A stretch of 64,000 bases of DNA from Bacteroidia bacterium (GTDB lineage: Bacteria; Bacteroidota; Bacteroidia; UKL13-3): contig JAIBAK010000001.1 in the NCBI GenBank assembly GCA_019695215.1, forward strand, positions 97,212 to 161,211. The letters are read 5' to 3'. Both the position numbers and the translations under genes were made by a program. This document shows positions 41,861 to 51,619 of the stretch, piece by piece. Every line of letters starts with the position of its first letter. Position 1 is the first letter of the stretch. The notes beneath the pieces were generated by a model. It was not told the DNA's origin and did not search any database. It saw nothing but the letters and a program-made list of their open reading frames with translations.

Positions 41861-42424
41861 CTAAAGGTTTAATGTGTGGTTAAAATAGGTTTCTATTTTT
41901 TTTACGGCATGGTGGTACGATGCCTTAAGGGCACCTACCGAGGTATCTGTAATTTCTGCAATTTGTTCGTATGGTAATTCATCAAAGTAGCGCATATTAA
42001 AAACGGCTCGTTGTTTTTCCGGAAGCTCAAGAATGGCTAATTGCAGTTTTTTCTGTATCTGATTTCCGTTAAAACCAATTCCATTGGTAATTTGATGGGA
42101 GAGGTAGTGTTCGGCATCTTCCATATTTACGTGCAGAGAGGCTTTTTTCTTATTAATAAAAGTAAGTGCTTCATTGGTGGCAACCCTAAACAGCCAGGTA
42201 AATAATTTCGATTCTTCCCTGAATCCGTCTAATTTTTCCCAGGCACGTATAAAGGTATTTTGTGTTACATCATCGGCATCGTCATGATCAATAACCAGTC
42301 TGCGCACATGCCAGTAAACCTTTTGCTGATATTTTTTAATAATTGCCTCAAACGCCTGTATCCGGCTTTCTTCCCTGCGAAAGGCCTCTATCAGTTCTTT
42401 ATCGCTTGCCGCGGCTCCTGTCAT
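41861..42424 (-). CDS. ECF-type RNA polymerase sigma factor
   Basis: 187-aa sigma-70 family factor of the extracytoplasmic-function group. Region 2: DHDDADDVTQNTFIRAW and KLFTWLFRVATNEALTFI. Region 4: LELPEKQRAVFNMRYFDELPYEQIAEITDTSVGALKASYHHAVKKI. It should direct polymerase to a small regulon when released from the membrane protein encoded next. First gene of the three-gene operon. Confidence 0.95.
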   Translation of the reverse strand: MTGAAASDKELIEAFRREESRIQAFEAIIKKYQQKVYWHVRRLVIDHDDADDVTQNTFIRAWEKLDGFREESKLFTWLFRVATNEALTFINKKKASLHVNMEDAEHYLSHQITNGIGFNGNQIQKKLQLAILELPEKQRAVFNMRYFDELPYEQIAEITDTSVGALKASYHHAVKKIETYFNHTLNL

Positions 42425-42481
42425 GTAGTTTCCGGTTTACTTTGTTTCTGATAGCTTAGAGTTAAAAAGGTTTAACCGGAT

Positions 42482-42808
42482 TTATTTTAATTTTTCATTT
42501 TCCTTATGCCGGTTCGAATCACGCAGCGTTTTTTTATCCATGTTCTTCTTAAATGCCTCGGTCAGATTCACCCCGGTTTGGTTGGCAAGGCATATCAGTA
42601 CCCACAACACATCCGCCATTTCATCTGCCAGGTCAACTTTGGTATCGCTTTCCTTAAATGATTGTTCTCCGTATTTTCTGGCCATAAGACGGGCCACCTC
42701 GCCCACCTCTTCCATCAAAATAGCCGTATTGGTAAGCTCGCTAAAATAACGGACTCCTGTGGTTTTTATCCAGCCATCAACTGTTTCCTGTGCTTCCTGT
42801 ATAGTCAT
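42482..42808 (-). CDS. MazG-like nucleotide pyrophosphohydrolase
   Basis: 108-aa all-alpha NTP pyrophosphatase that cleaves non-canonical or surplus nucleoside triphosphates. The metal-binding pattern is LMEEVGEVARLMARKYGEQ (ExxE) with KVDLADEMADVLWVLICLAN (ExxD) downstream, as in the MazG/iMazG fold. 59 bp after dtd, same strand; both are house-cleaning enzymes. Confidence 0.9.
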   Translation of the reverse strand: MTIQEAQETVDGWIKTTGVRYFSELTNTAILMEEVGEVARLMARKYGEQSFKESDTKVDLADEMADVLWVLICLANQTGVNLTEAFKKNMDKKTLRDSNRHKENEKLK

Positions 42809-42867
42809 GTTTTATAATTTTTATTACAATTCAAACACTCACAAACTCACAAATTCATCTCTCACCA

Positions 42868-43320
42868 TCACTCCCTATTCCTCGAATCCATCACAATGGT
42901 AACAGGTCCGTCATTTATTAATGCTACTTTCATATCGGCACCAAATTGTCCCGTAGCTATTTTATTTCCGAGTTCTTTTTCCAGCAGCGTTATCAGGTAT
43001 TGAAATAAAGGAATCGCTTTTTCGGGTCGGGCTGCTTTTATATACGAAGGGCGGTTTCCTTTTTTGGTAGAGGCATGTAAGGTAAACTGACTTACCAGCA
43101 ATACTGTTCCTTTTGCATCCTTAATGTTTTTATTCATTACCCCGTTTTCATCAGGGAAAATGCGCAGGTTGCAGATTTTGCTACAGAGCCATTCGGCATC
43201 TTCATTCCTATCTGCATCTTCAATTCCGGCCAGTATCATCAGTCCTTTTCCTATGGAAGAAAAAAGTTGTTCATCTATAGTTACCGATGCCTGATTTACC
43301 CGTTGGATTACTACGCGCAT
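42868..43320 (-). CDS. dtd: D-aminoacyl-tRNA deacylase
   Basis: 150-aa enzyme that removes D-amino acids (and glycine) from mischarged tRNAs. The catalytic SQFTLHA motif and the C-terminal ALINDGPVTIVMDSR, which contains the conserved GPVT element, are present, as is the N-terminal MRVVIQRVNQASV. Length is normal. Follows rsgA by 9 bp. Confidence 0.96.
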   Translation of the reverse strand: MRVVIQRVNQASVTIDEQLFSSIGKGLMILAGIEDADRNEDAEWLCSKICNLRIFPDENGVMNKNIKDAKGTVLLVSQFTLHASTKKGNRPSYIKAARPEKAIPLFQYLITLLEKELGNKIATGQFGADMKVALINDGPVTIVMDSRNRE

Positions 43321-43329
43321 AAATTTATT

Positions 43330-44250
43330 CTAATGGTGAATATCTTCATTGCGAAGCATACTCAGGTAGTTTCGGTAACGTTCTTCGTCCAGTTTTCCTT
43401 CTTGCAGTGCTTTTAATACAGCGCAGCCCGGTTCGTTTACATGCTGGCAATTGTTGAAGCGGCAATTGTTCAGAAGTGCCCTCATTTCCGGGAAATAGTG
43501 CGAGAGTTCCTGCTCCGAGATATCAACCAACCCTAAATCTTTAATTCCGGGAGTGTCGATAATAAAACTGCCGGGCATCAACTCAAACATTTCGGCAAAG
43601 GTGGTGGTGTGCATTCCTTTTTCTGAATAGGCAGAGACCTCGCCAGTCTTGCGTTCAGTTTCCGGATGAATGGCATTAATGAGTGAAGATTTTCCAACTC
43701 CCGAATGACCTGCCAGCAGTGTAACATGGCCTTCGAGTAATTTTTTTATATCAGTTATCCCTTCCTTTTTTACTGCCGAGGTACGAATTGTTTTATAGCC
43801 GAGCGATTGATAGAGTTTTTCATATTCAGAAAGAATATGTTTTGCCTCCTCGTTATATAAATCAATTTTATTGAACGCTATAGTTACGGGAATATGATAC
43901 GCCTCGGCCGTAACCAGAAAACGGTCAATAAACCCGGTACTGGTTCTCGGATAAAACAGGGTTACGATGAGCAGAGCCTGATCAATATTGGCAGCGAGCA
44001 CCTGTGTTTGCTTGGAAAGGTTGTTTGATTTACGAATGATGTAATTGTTCCGGTCCTTTAATTCGGTAATTATTCCGGTTTCTTTCTCGGGCTCCCGTTC
44101 AATTGTTACTATATCGCCTACGGCAATAGGGTTGGTATGTTTAATACCATCTAATCTGAATTTTCCTTTCAGGCGGCATTCCATATAAGTGCCATTTTCC
44201 AAACGAACCGTGTACCAGCTTCCGGTTGATTTGGTCACAATGCCTTTCAT
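43330..44250 (-). CDS. rsgA: Ribosome small subunit-dependent GTPase A
   Basis: 306-aa assembly GTPase that checks the 30S subunit. The circularly permuted G domain shows G4 FNKID, then G1 GHSGVGKSSLINAI, then G3 DTPGIKDLGL. An N-terminal OB fold (residues 1-70) and the C-terminal zinc knuckle NNCRFNNCQHVNEPGCAV are present. Its ATG overlaps the crcB stop (ATGA). Confidence 0.96.
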   Translation of the reverse strand: MKGIVTKSTGSWYTVRLENGTYMECRLKGKFRLDGIKHTNPIAVGDIVTIEREPEKETGIITELKDRNNYIIRKSNNLSKQTQVLAANIDQALLIVTLFYPRTSTGFIDRFLVTAEAYHIPVTIAFNKIDLYNEEAKHILSEYEKLYQSLGYKTIRTSAVKKEGITDIKKLLEGHVTLLAGHSGVGKSSLINAIHPETERKTGEVSAYSEKGMHTTTFAEMFELMPGSFIIDTPGIKDLGLVDISEQELSHYFPEMRALLNNCRFNNCQHVNEPGCAVLKALQEGKLDEERYRNYLSMLRNEDIHH

Positions 44251-44615
44251 ATTCCGGAGATTTTGTAGCCGATAAAAACCAGAGCAAATCCGCCTATATT
44301 GGTGAGTAAAATATAGGAGGCGGCAATAAAATATGCTTTAGCCTGTAACAGGTGAAATGTTTCGAGTCCGAATGAGGAAAACGTAGTGAAGCCACCCAGC
44401 ACACCGGTAATAAGAAAAAAATAAAATGAACGGTCGGCTACATTTTTATTAAGTAAAGCCCATAGAAGTCCGATGGCAAAACAGCCGATTAAATTTACGG
44501 CAAAGGTGTGCCACGGAAACTGAGATACATCGCGCACGCCCACCCATTGGCCAATTAAATACCTGAACACTGAACCAAGGGCACCGCCCAACCCAACCCA
44601 AATCAAAGGATTCAT
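44247..44615 (-). CDS. crcB: Fluoride ion channel CrcB/Fluc
   Basis: 122-aa membrane protein that exports fluoride as an antiparallel dimer. Four helices, with GGALGSVFRYLIGQ, the conserved asparagine in VNLIGCF and GVLGGFTTFSSFGLET. First gene of a crcB-rsgA-dtd-mazG operon. I looked for a fluoride riboswitch in the 98-bp leader and saw none. Confidence 0.95.
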   Translation of the reverse strand: MNPLIWVGLGGALGSVFRYLIGQWVGVRDVSQFPWHTFAVNLIGCFAIGLLWALLNKNVADRSFYFFLITGVLGGFTTFSSFGLETFHLLQAKAYFIAASYILLTNIGGFALVFIGYKISGI

Positions 44616-44713
44616 GGGATAAAGATACGGGATTCGCTTAAAAGTGCAGAAATATGAACCGGAATTAGGTGAAAAAATACTAACTTTATAGATGATTAGT
44701 TTTATTTGCTCTT

Positions 44714-45637
44714 ATGAAAAAGATGGCCGTTTTGGATTTAGGTACTAATACCTTTCACCTGCATATAGCCTATGTGAAGGAGACTGATTTTGAAACGGTT
44801 TTCAAAATGCAGATTCCTGTAAAATTGGGAGAGGGCGGCATAAATCAGGGATATATTGGAGAAGAGCCGTATAAAAGGGGAATAGCAGCCATGAATGATT
44901 TTTCAGTTGAATTAAAGAATTATCAGGTTGAAATAATTAGAGCATTTGCCACATCAGCCATCAGGGACGCTTCAAATGGGTTGAATTTTTTGGAAGAGGT
45001 AAAACGAAACACTCAAATTGAAATTGGTACAATCACAGGAGAGCAGGAGGCCTTGTTTATTTGTGAAGGGGTACGTCATTCATTACCTTTTTCAACAGAC
45101 CCTAAATTAATCATGGATATTGGTGGAGGAAGTGTGGAGTTTATTATTGCTAATCAAACAACTGTTTTTTGGAAACAAAGTTTTAGACTCGGGGCGGCAC
45201 GTCTTATTGAAAAATACCATCGGCAGGATCCGATGGGGGAAGAGGAGTGCACTGGTTTATATGAACACCTGCGGCTGCAACTTACTCCTCTTTGGGAGGC
45301 ACTGTTACAATTTCCGGTAACCGATTTAGTTGGTTCAGCCGGTTCTTTTGAATCGGTGGTGGAGCTTATTGGTGATTTGCTTCAAAAACCGGCACAAAAG
45401 TTTTCGTCTAAAAGCCATTTAATTGAACTGGATGATTTCTTTCAAATTCACCCGATACTCTTGCAGTCAACCACTGCCGAAAGAAAAAAAATGCAAGGAT
45501 TGGTTTCGTTCAGAGTAGAAATGATGGTGGCTGCTTCCTGTTTAATTGATGTGGTTTTGAAACACGCCCGTATTAGGCGGCTTATTGCATCGGAGTATTC
45601 ATTGAAAGAAGGAGTTTTTTTCTCGGAGAAAAATTAG
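44714..45637 (+). CDS. Ppx/GppA phosphatase family protein
   Basis: 307-aa actin-like-fold phosphatase acting on polyphosphate or pppGpp. AVLDLGTNTFHLHIA is phosphate loop 1, FATSAIRDASNG the second and LIMDIGGGSVEFII the third. It lacks the C-terminal HD-type extension of long Ppx, so it is the short form. pppGpp hydrolysis would fit the relA/spoT gene in the window. Its end overlaps the convergent maf gene by 4 bp. Confidence 0.9.
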   Translation: MKKMAVLDLGTNTFHLHIAYVKETDFETVFKMQIPVKLGEGGINQGYIGEEPYKRGIAAMNDFSVELKNYQVEIIRAFATSAIRDASNGLNFLEEVKRNTQIEIGTITGEQEALFICEGVRHSLPFSTDPKLIMDIGGGSVEFIIANQTTVFWKQSFRLGAARLIEKYHRQDPMGEEECTGLYEHLRLQLTPLWEALLQFPVTDLVGSAGSFESVVELIGDLLQKPAQKFSSKSHLIELDDFFQIHPILLQSTTAERKKMQGLVSFRVEMMVAASCLIDVVLKHARIRRLIASEYSLKEGVFFSEKN

Positions 45638-46200
45638 AGGTGTAATTTTTTTAACTCTTCGTTCACCCTGCTAACCGGAAGTCCCATTACGTTGTAAAAG
45701 CATCCGTTTATTTTTTCAACGGCTGTATAGCCAAACCAATCCTGAATGCCATAGCTTCCAGCTTTATCAAACGGGTGATATTGGTTAATATAATGCCATA
45801 TTTCATCGTTAGAAAGGCGTTTGCAGGTTACTTCGGTACGTTCAAAAAAAGTATGCACTTTTTCAGTTGTGCGCAAGCACACTCCCGTAAATACCTCATG
45901 GGTGGTTCCGCAGATGGTTTTCAGCATTCTGAAAGCATCATCCCCGTCTTCGGGTTTGTTCAATACACGGTCGTTCACCCACACAATTGTATCGGCTGTG
46001 AGTAAAATATGATTTGTTAAATCACCCGGGAAATGCATGGCTTTCTTTTTAGCCAGATGTACAGCTATTTCGTAACTGTGCAATTCAACCGGAAAACTCT
46101 CATCCACTTCATAGGTGTGAATTTCATAAGACAGTTCAAGACCTTTGATAAGTTCCTGCCTGCGCGGAGATTTGGATGCAAGGATTATTTTTTTATTCAT
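45634..46200 (-). CDS. maf: Maf-like nucleotide pyrophosphatase
   Basis: 188-aa enzyme that hydrolyses dTTP, UTP or modified nucleotides to monophosphates. The N-terminal ILASKSPRRQELIKGL, the catalytic LTADTIVWVNDRVLNKP and the C-terminal FDKAGSYGIQDW are the family motifs. Follows the Ldh-family gene by 6 bp, same strand. The exact subgroup (YhdE or YceF) cannot be fixed. Confidence 0.94.
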   Translation of the reverse strand: MNKKIILASKSPRRQELIKGLELSYEIHTYEVDESFPVELHSYEIAVHLAKKKAMHFPGDLTNHILLTADTIVWVNDRVLNKPEDGDDAFRMLKTICGTTHEVFTGVCLRTTEKVHTFFERTEVTCKRLSNDEIWHYINQYHPFDKAGSYGIQDWFGYTAVEKINGCFYNVMGLPVSRVNEELKKLHL

Positions 46201-46206
46201 ATCTGA

Positions 46207-47283
46207 TTAAAGTGAAATATTAAACCTTTCACCTAATGCAGCTAAATCTTTTACCACATTCCCGTTTAATGGAATTCCGTTTTTCAGCCTGTACTCAGTC
46301 ATGCTGAACTCCGGTTCTCCGGGTATCAAAACACGTTCGGCAATATCTATTGCAGGAGCACTTTTAAAACGTTGAATCCAGTTGTCCATATGTTTCTTAA
46401 AATCGGCAGCCGGTCTGAAGGCATCTATGCGCATGGCACCTACAAAGTGGCCAAGTCCTTTCCCAGGTAAATCGGGAAGCGGATCAAGAAAGGCTACAAA
46501 TGGCGGAACCCACGGACCATAGTTGGCACCGCCCAGCACGGCACTCATAATATCAACCAATGCACCCAAACCATATCCCTTGTGCCCTGCGGCATCGTGC
46601 GAACTTCCCAGTGGCAATAAGGCTCCACCGTTTTTTACGGCATTGGCATCGGTACTGTCATTTCCTTCCTTATCCTGCACCCAACCAAGGGGTATTGATT
46701 TTCCTTCGCGCTGTGCAATTTCTAATTTTCCGTTTGCTGCCGATGAAGTGGCCATATCAAGTACAAATGGTTTTTCTTTTAATGCAGGAATGGCAACACT
46801 AATAGGATTTGTTCCAAGCAATCGTTCTTTACTAAAAGTAGGTGCTACCAGCGGACTGGCATTCGTCATGGCAAAACCAATCATGTCATGGTTCAGAGCC
46901 ATCATGCTGTGATAGCCGGCAATACCAAAGTGATTTGAGTTCATTACACTCACCCAGCCGCTGCCGCATTGTTTCGCTTTTTCAATGGCAATGTTCATAG
47001 CAAACGGGGCGGAGATCAATCCTAAAGCCGCATCAGCATCTACAGTGGCCGTAGATGGGGTTTCGTGTATCACCTTCATGTTGGGCTTGGCGTTCACCCT
47101 GTTTTTCTCCCACAGTCGGACATAACCAGAGAGTCGTGCTACCCCGTGCGAGTCAATACCTCGAATGTCGGCTGCCAGCAGTACATCGGCTGCTAATTGT
47201 GCGTGCTCGTTGCTGTGTCCGATTTTTAAAAGTATGTTCTTGGTGAACGAATAAAGCTGGTCTCTGCTATAAATAGCTGACAT
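46207..47283 (-). CDS. Malate/L-lactate dehydrogenase family oxidoreductase (Ldh_2)
   Basis: 358-aa NAD(P)H-dependent enzyme of the Ldh_2/YlbC-type fold, distinct from classical LDH/MDH. DIRGIDSHGVARLSGYV, SNHFGIAGYHSMMAL, ATSSAANGKLEIAQREGK and HKGYGLGALVDIMSAVLGGA are typical. Substrates in the family include malate, sulfolactate, ureidoglycolate and 2,3-diketogulonate, so the reaction is unsettled. Between the SPFH gene (16 bp) and maf. Confidence 0.92.
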   Translation of the reverse strand: MSAIYSRDQLYSFTKNILLKIGHSNEHAQLAADVLLAADIRGIDSHGVARLSGYVRLWEKNRVNAKPNMKVIHETPSTATVDADAALGLISAPFAMNIAIEKAKQCGSGWVSVMNSNHFGIAGYHSMMALNHDMIGFAMTNASPLVAPTFSKERLLGTNPISVAIPALKEKPFVLDMATSSAANGKLEIAQREGKSIPLGWVQDKEGNDSTDANAVKNGGALLPLGSSHDAAGHKGYGLGALVDIMSAVLGGANYGPWVPPFVAFLDPLPDLPGKGLGHFVGAMRIDAFRPAADFKKHMDNWIQRFKSAPAIDIAERVLIPGEPEFSMTEYRLKNGIPLNGNVVKDLAALGERFNISL

Positions 47284-47299
47284 AAGAAAAGAAGTAAAT

Positions 47300-48205
47300 T
47301 TATTTTGTATCGATGATTAACGGAGAGTTTCCTTTGTTAGGAATAACAATTACTTTGGAGTTGGGCGACTTGGCTAATTCGAGATTGGCTTTTATACTTT
47401 CGTATTGTAATTGTTTATCGCTAAGTCCGCTGCTTATAATTTTTTGATAATCGGCAATACCTTGTGCTTCCACTCGTTTACGTTCGGCTTCCTGTTGCTC
47501 TTTTTGTAAAACAAATTGCATTTTTTGTGCTTCCTGCTCGGCATTTATCTTTGATTCAATACTGGTTTTTACCGATTGAGGAAGAGTGATATTACGCACA
47601 AGCAATTGTTCAAGCACCAGCCCTCTGTTTTTAAAATCTTTTTCTATGCTGTTAAAAATACGGGTTTGAAATTCATCTCTTCTTTTTGAATAGAGCGATA
47701 CAGCATCGTAATAAACGGCATTGTCACGTATTTTAGTCCGGGTAAGCGGTCGCACAATTTTATCCTGATAATCTAATCCTGTTTGTTGCAATAATCTGGG
47801 AGATTCTGACGGAATGAGTCTGTAGAGTACGGTGAGGTCAATAGTTACTTCCAATCCATCGGCAGTAAGCACACGAATGGCATCGTCTCCGGCCTGTTCA
47901 CCTTCATCATGTACTCCGCTCATAGTATAGTTTTGAGTACGTACGTCAACGGTTTTCACGTCAACTAAGGGATTAATTACGTGTAAACCGCTTTCTAAAA
48001 TGGCAGGCTGTACCTTTCCAAACAGTACTTGCACACCTACCTGACCCGGGTCAATTTGTTTGAAACAAACAGATAATAATCCGAAGGCTATTATTGCGTA
48101 GCCGACCCATTTAACCTGCTTCATTATTTTAGCCAGGTTATATACTCGCGAAGCAATAATCCCCGAAAGCACCACTACAATAATTCCCAGTACAATTAGT
48201 CCCAT
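47300..48205 (-). CDS. Prohibitin/SPFH domain membrane protein
   Basis: 301 aa. Two hydrophobic segments at the N terminus (LIVLGIIVVVLSGIIAS; VGYAIIAFGLLSVCF), then the SPFH/Band 7 domain (QIDPGQVGVQVLFGKVQPAI, DGLEVTIDLTVLYRL, IEKDFKNRGLVLEQLLVRNI), and a helical coiled-coil tail (INAEQEAQKMQFVLQKEQQE). Such proteins form ring assemblies that organise membrane domains or guard FtsH-like proteases. Specific role unknown. Confidence 0.9.
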   Translation of the reverse strand: MGLIVLGIIVVVLSGIIASRVYNLAKIMKQVKWVGYAIIAFGLLSVCFKQIDPGQVGVQVLFGKVQPAILESGLHVINPLVDVKTVDVRTQNYTMSGVHDEGEQAGDDAIRVLTADGLEVTIDLTVLYRLIPSESPRLLQQTGLDYQDKIVRPLTRTKIRDNAVYYDAVSLYSKRRDEFQTRIFNSIEKDFKNRGLVLEQLLVRNITLPQSVKTSIESKINAEQEAQKMQFVLQKEQQEAERKRVEAQGIADYQKIISSGLSDKQLQYESIKANLELAKSPNSKVIVIPNKGNSPLIIDTK

Positions 48206-48217
48206 AAATATTTGTTT

Positions 48218-48973
48218 TTAATTAATTCCCTGTGCAAGCAATTCGGCCAGGTGCATCACCTTTATCGGCACGTTATTTTTTTGTATGTAGGCGTCCAGAT
48301 GCATTAAACAGCTGTAATCGGTAGAAACAATATACTGTGCTCCGGTGGCAACCGCTTTTTCAAGTTTTTGTTCGGCTAATGAAACGGAAATTGATTCAAA
48401 CTTAAACGAAAATGTACCTCCGAAACCGCAACAGTTTTCAGTGTCTTTCATCTCAACCAGCTCAAGACCTTTTATGTTATTAAGCAATACCCTTGGTGCA
48501 TCTTTTATTTGCAATTCACGAAGCGCGCTGCACGAATCATGATAGGTTACCCTTGCTTCAAAACGACAGTCTAAATCGGGCTTTTGTATTTCGTTTACCA
48601 GAAAGTCGCTCAGCTCAAACATATTTTTTTGAACCTTGCGGCATTGGTTATGAAGCGATGTGTTCTGGAAAATTCCGTTATAATGGTTTTTTACCATTCC
48701 TACACACGAGGCAGCAGGAGAAACAATGGGTTTTTCAGCTGGTTTTGCAAAGGGCTTATCGGGGTCTCCCAACGGAAATTCCTGAATAAACTTTTCAGCA
48801 ACTTCGCGTGCCTCGTTCCAGAAACCTGCGGTGTAAGCCGGTTGTCCGCAGCAGGTTTGCTCAGTATTGTAAATTACCTTACATCCTGCTTTTTCCAATA
48901 CCTTAATCATGTCAAAAGCGATGGAAGGTTTTAACTGATCAATAAAACACGGAATAAACAATTCAACCTGCAT
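48218..48973 (-). CDS. LutA/GlcF-type Fe-S oxidoreductase subunit
   Basis: 251-aa protein with two CCG (cysteine-rich) domains: TEQTCCGQPAYTAGF at about 39-53 and DTENCCGFGGTFSFKF at about 187-202. This is the LutA/YkgE architecture, part of L-lactate oxidation with LutB and LutC, but those two genes are not adjacent here. Its start overlaps the end of the MFS gene by 11 bp, so they are co-expressed. Confidence 0.88.
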   Translation of the reverse strand: MQVELFIPCFIDQLKPSIAFDMIKVLEKAGCKVIYNTEQTCCGQPAYTAGFWNEAREVAEKFIQEFPLGDPDKPFAKPAEKPIVSPAASCVGMVKNHYNGIFQNTSLHNQCRKVQKNMFELSDFLVNEIQKPDLDCRFEARVTYHDSCSALRELQIKDAPRVLLNNIKGLELVEMKDTENCCGFGGTFSFKFESISVSLAEQKLEKAVATGAQYIVSTDYSCLMHLDAYIQKNNVPIKVMHLAELLAQGIN

Positions 48974-50309
48974 GCACTCCTTTAAAATTTTTAATCTGGG
49001 TCATAAATAATAGTCCAAAGATAAAAAAAGCGGCCAATGCAAGGGCAGAATACCTCATGCTATCGGTAAGCTCCTCAATAAAACCATAGGCAAATGTGCC
49101 AACTACGATGGCAATTTTTTCAGCCACATCATAAAAACTGAAATACGAAGCATGGTTATACGTTGTATCCGGAATTAATTTAGCATAAGTGGAGCGGAAC
49201 AAACTCTGAATACCTCCCATAATGGTTCCTACAACAGCACCAAGAATATAAAACTCGGTTGGGGTTTGTATAAAATAAGCAAATACGCAAACAAAAATCC
49301 ATACAACAACCAAAATGCGAAGGGTAAGAATATTACCTATTTTTCCGGAAATGGCAGAAAACAGCAAAGCTCCCGGAACGCCAATGAGGTTGATGAGCAA
49401 CACAGCCCCGATAAGATTTGTTGCGGGCAAATGCAATTCTTTTGCACCAAATAAACTGGCTACATACATTACAGTTTGCAATCCCATGCTCACAAAAAAG
49501 AAGGAACGTAAAAATTGCAAAAGTTTAGCATTCTGTGAAATTTCGCCCCACACTTTTTTTAATTGTTCAAAACCATGATTAAGTGCACCGCCCCTAACCC
49601 GTTTTACTTCTTTGGGTAAACGAAAGAAGGTAACCTGGGCAAATCCGGCCCACCATAAACCTACGCTTACAAAAGCAATTTTTGTAGCCATTGCCGGAGT
49701 GATAAAGGAAATCAGAGGCTGACCTCCGTTGGCCGGAGTTTCGGTTAAAATAATCAATGCAAGGTTAATAATAAGAAGTATCACACTTCCAAGGTACCCA
49801 TAGGAATATCCGCGGGCACTTACTTTATCATATCGGTCTTCGGTAGTAATTTCGGGAAGAAAAGCATTATAAAAAACTATGCTCCCGGCATAGCCAATCA
49901 TCCCCAAAATGAAAAAGAGAAGGCCTACCCAAATTCTGTCGGGGTCAAAACAATAAAGTACAATACAACTACACGCTCCAAGGTAGCAAAAGAATTGCAT
50001 AAATGCTTTTTTCTTAGCTTTAATATCGGCAATACCCGAAAGCAATGGTTGAATAATGGCCACCATTAAAAAGGCAAACGACAGGGCGTAGGAGTAGAGG
50101 GCTGTATTAACAAAATCGCGACCCAAAAAATGAGTATAATACTGCCCGTCTCTTACCAAACCATTGGCAACGGCCGCTTTTTTGGTTACGCTTTCAAAAT
50201 AAATAGGGAATATGGCGGTGGTAATAGACAGCGGAAATACAGAATTGGCCCAGTCATACATTGCCCAGGCTCGTTCTATTTTGCGGTTTGGTTCCTTAAT
50301 TTCTGTCAC
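48963..50309 (-). CDS. MFS transporter, UMF1 (Atg22-like) family
   Basis: 448-aa transporter with 12 predicted helices. The N-terminal KIERAWAMYDWANSVFPLSI and the following ITTAIFPIYFESVT are the hallmark of the UMF1/vacuole-effluxer group. GGIQSLFRSTYAKLIPD is the conserved late loop. Starts with GTG at 50309. Substrate unknown. Coupled to the LutA-like gene. Confidence 0.9.
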   Translation of the reverse strand: MTEIKEPNRKIERAWAMYDWANSVFPLSITTAIFPIYFESVTKKAAVANGLVRDGQYYTHFLGRDFVNTALYSYALSFAFLMVAIIQPLLSGIADIKAKKKAFMQFFCYLGACSCIVLYCFDPDRIWVGLLFFILGMIGYAGSIVFYNAFLPEITTEDRYDKVSARGYSYGYLGSVILLIINLALIILTETPANGGQPLISFITPAMATKIAFVSVGLWWAGFAQVTFFRLPKEVKRVRGGALNHGFEQLKKVWGEISQNAKLLQFLRSFFFVSMGLQTVMYVASLFGAKELHLPATNLIGAVLLINLIGVPGALLFSAISGKIGNILTLRILVVVWIFVCVFAYFIQTPTEFYILGAVVGTIMGGIQSLFRSTYAKLIPDTTYNHASYFSFYDVAEKIAIVVGTFAYGFIEELTDSMRYSALALAAFFIFGLLFMTQIKNFKGVHAG

Positions 50310-50329
50310 CTCTGCAAAATAGCAAAAAA

Positions 50330-51562
50330 TCAGGCTGCCTTTAACGCTTTGAATTTTATTTTTTCAAAACACTCTTTGGTATAGGCTAAATCAATTACAA
50401 TAGTTTTCGCATTGTCTTTCTTTCCGGGTAAATCATACATGTAGTCAAGCATAATGGCTTCCATAATGGAACGTAATCCTCTGGCTCCCAATTTGTATTC
50501 CTGAGCTTTTTCTACAATAAAATCTACCACATTATCATCGATTTGCAATTTCACGCCCTCCATTTCAAACAGTTTTTCATATTGCTTTACTAAGGCATTT
50601 TTGGGCTCCAGCAATATTTGCTTCAAGGCGTCTTTATCTAACGGATTAAGGTGTGTGAGAATGGGTAAACGGCCAATAATTTCAGGGATTAAACCATAGC
50701 TGCGCACATCACTAGGCGAAATGTACTGCAATAAATTCTGGTCGTCTCCGGGTTTGTCATCACTATTTTTAAATCCGATTGCCTGTGTTTGTATTCTGCG
50801 GGCAATAATTTTATCAATGCCTTCAAAGGCTCCTCCGCAAATGAACAAAATATTTTCAGTGTTAATCTGCACCATTTTTTGCTCGGGATGTTTGCGTCCT
50901 CCCTGCGGAGGAACATTGGCAACAGTGCCTTCCAGAATTTTTAACAGGGCCTGTTGCACTCCTTCTCCGCTCACATCGCGTGTAATGCTTGGGTTGTCGC
51001 TTTTCCTTGAAATTTTATCAATCTCGTCAATGTAAACTATACCCCTTTCAGCCGAGGCTACATCATAATCGGCTGCCTGCAGTAACCGCGATAAAATACT
51101 CTCTACATCTTCGCCCACATATCCGGCTTCGGTAAGTACGGTGGCATCGGCAATGCAAAACGGAACCTGCAGCACTTTAGCCAGAGTTTTTGCCAAAAGC
51201 GTTTTTCCTGTTCCTGTTTCGCCCACCAGCAAAATATTCGATTTTTCCAGCTCTACATTTTCCGAGAGCAACTTATGTTTTAATCGTTTAAAGTGATTAT
51301 AAACTGCAACCGAAAGCACACGTTTTGCTTCGTGCTGCCCTATCACATACTCATCCAAATGGGCTTTTATTTCGGCAGGTTTTAAAAGTTTAAAGTTAAG
51401 CTTGTTGTTCTTTTCCTTCTGATTTCCCAATTCTTCATTTACAATCCGAAATGCCTGATTCACGCAACTGTCGCATATGTATGCATTCAGTCCTGCAATC
51501 AAAAACTCAGTTTCCGTTTTATTGCGTCCGCAAAAAGAACATTTATCTTCTTTACCTTTCAT
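50330..51562 (-). CDS. clpX: ATP-dependent Clp protease ATP-binding subunit ClpX
   Basis: 410-aa AAA+ unfoldase that feeds tagged proteins to ClpP. N-terminal zinc-binding domain: [16 protein letters not shown] then AYICDSCVN (four cysteines). Walker [12 protein letters not shown], Walker [11 protein letters not shown], pore-loop region and sensor-2 [13 protein letters not shown] are present. Downstream of clpP, 57 bp apart; order tig-clpP-clpX is the classical arrangement. Confidence 0.98.
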   Translation of the reverse strand: MKGKEDKCSFCGRNKTETEFLIAGLNAYICDSCVNQAFRIVNEELGNQKEKNNKLNFKLLKPAEIKAHLDEYVIGQHEAKRVLSVAVYNHFKRLKHKLLSENVELEKSNILLVGETGTGKTLLAKTLAKVLQVPFCIADATVLTEAGYVGEDVESILSRLLQAADYDVASAERGIVYIDEIDKISRKSDNPSITRDVSGEGVQQALLKILEGTVANVPPQGGRKHPEQKMVQINTENILFICGGAFEGIDKIIARRIQTQAIGFKNSDDKPGDDQNLLQYISPSDVRSYGLIPEIIGRLPILTHLNPLDKDALKQILLEPKNALVKQYEKLFEMEGVKLQIDDNVVDFIVEKAQEYKLGARGLRSIMEAIMLDYMYDLPGKKDNAKTIVIDLAYTKECFEKIKFKALKAA

Positions 51563-51619
51563 ACTTGTTGTTAAAGCAATGCGGATAATTAATTTACCCG
51601 CATTGCATATTTCCCTGAA

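Noticed and set aside
44616..44713. Fluoride riboswitch upstream of crcB
   Set aside because: The leader lacks the conserved pseudoknot and stem bases that I would expect; nothing convincing seen.
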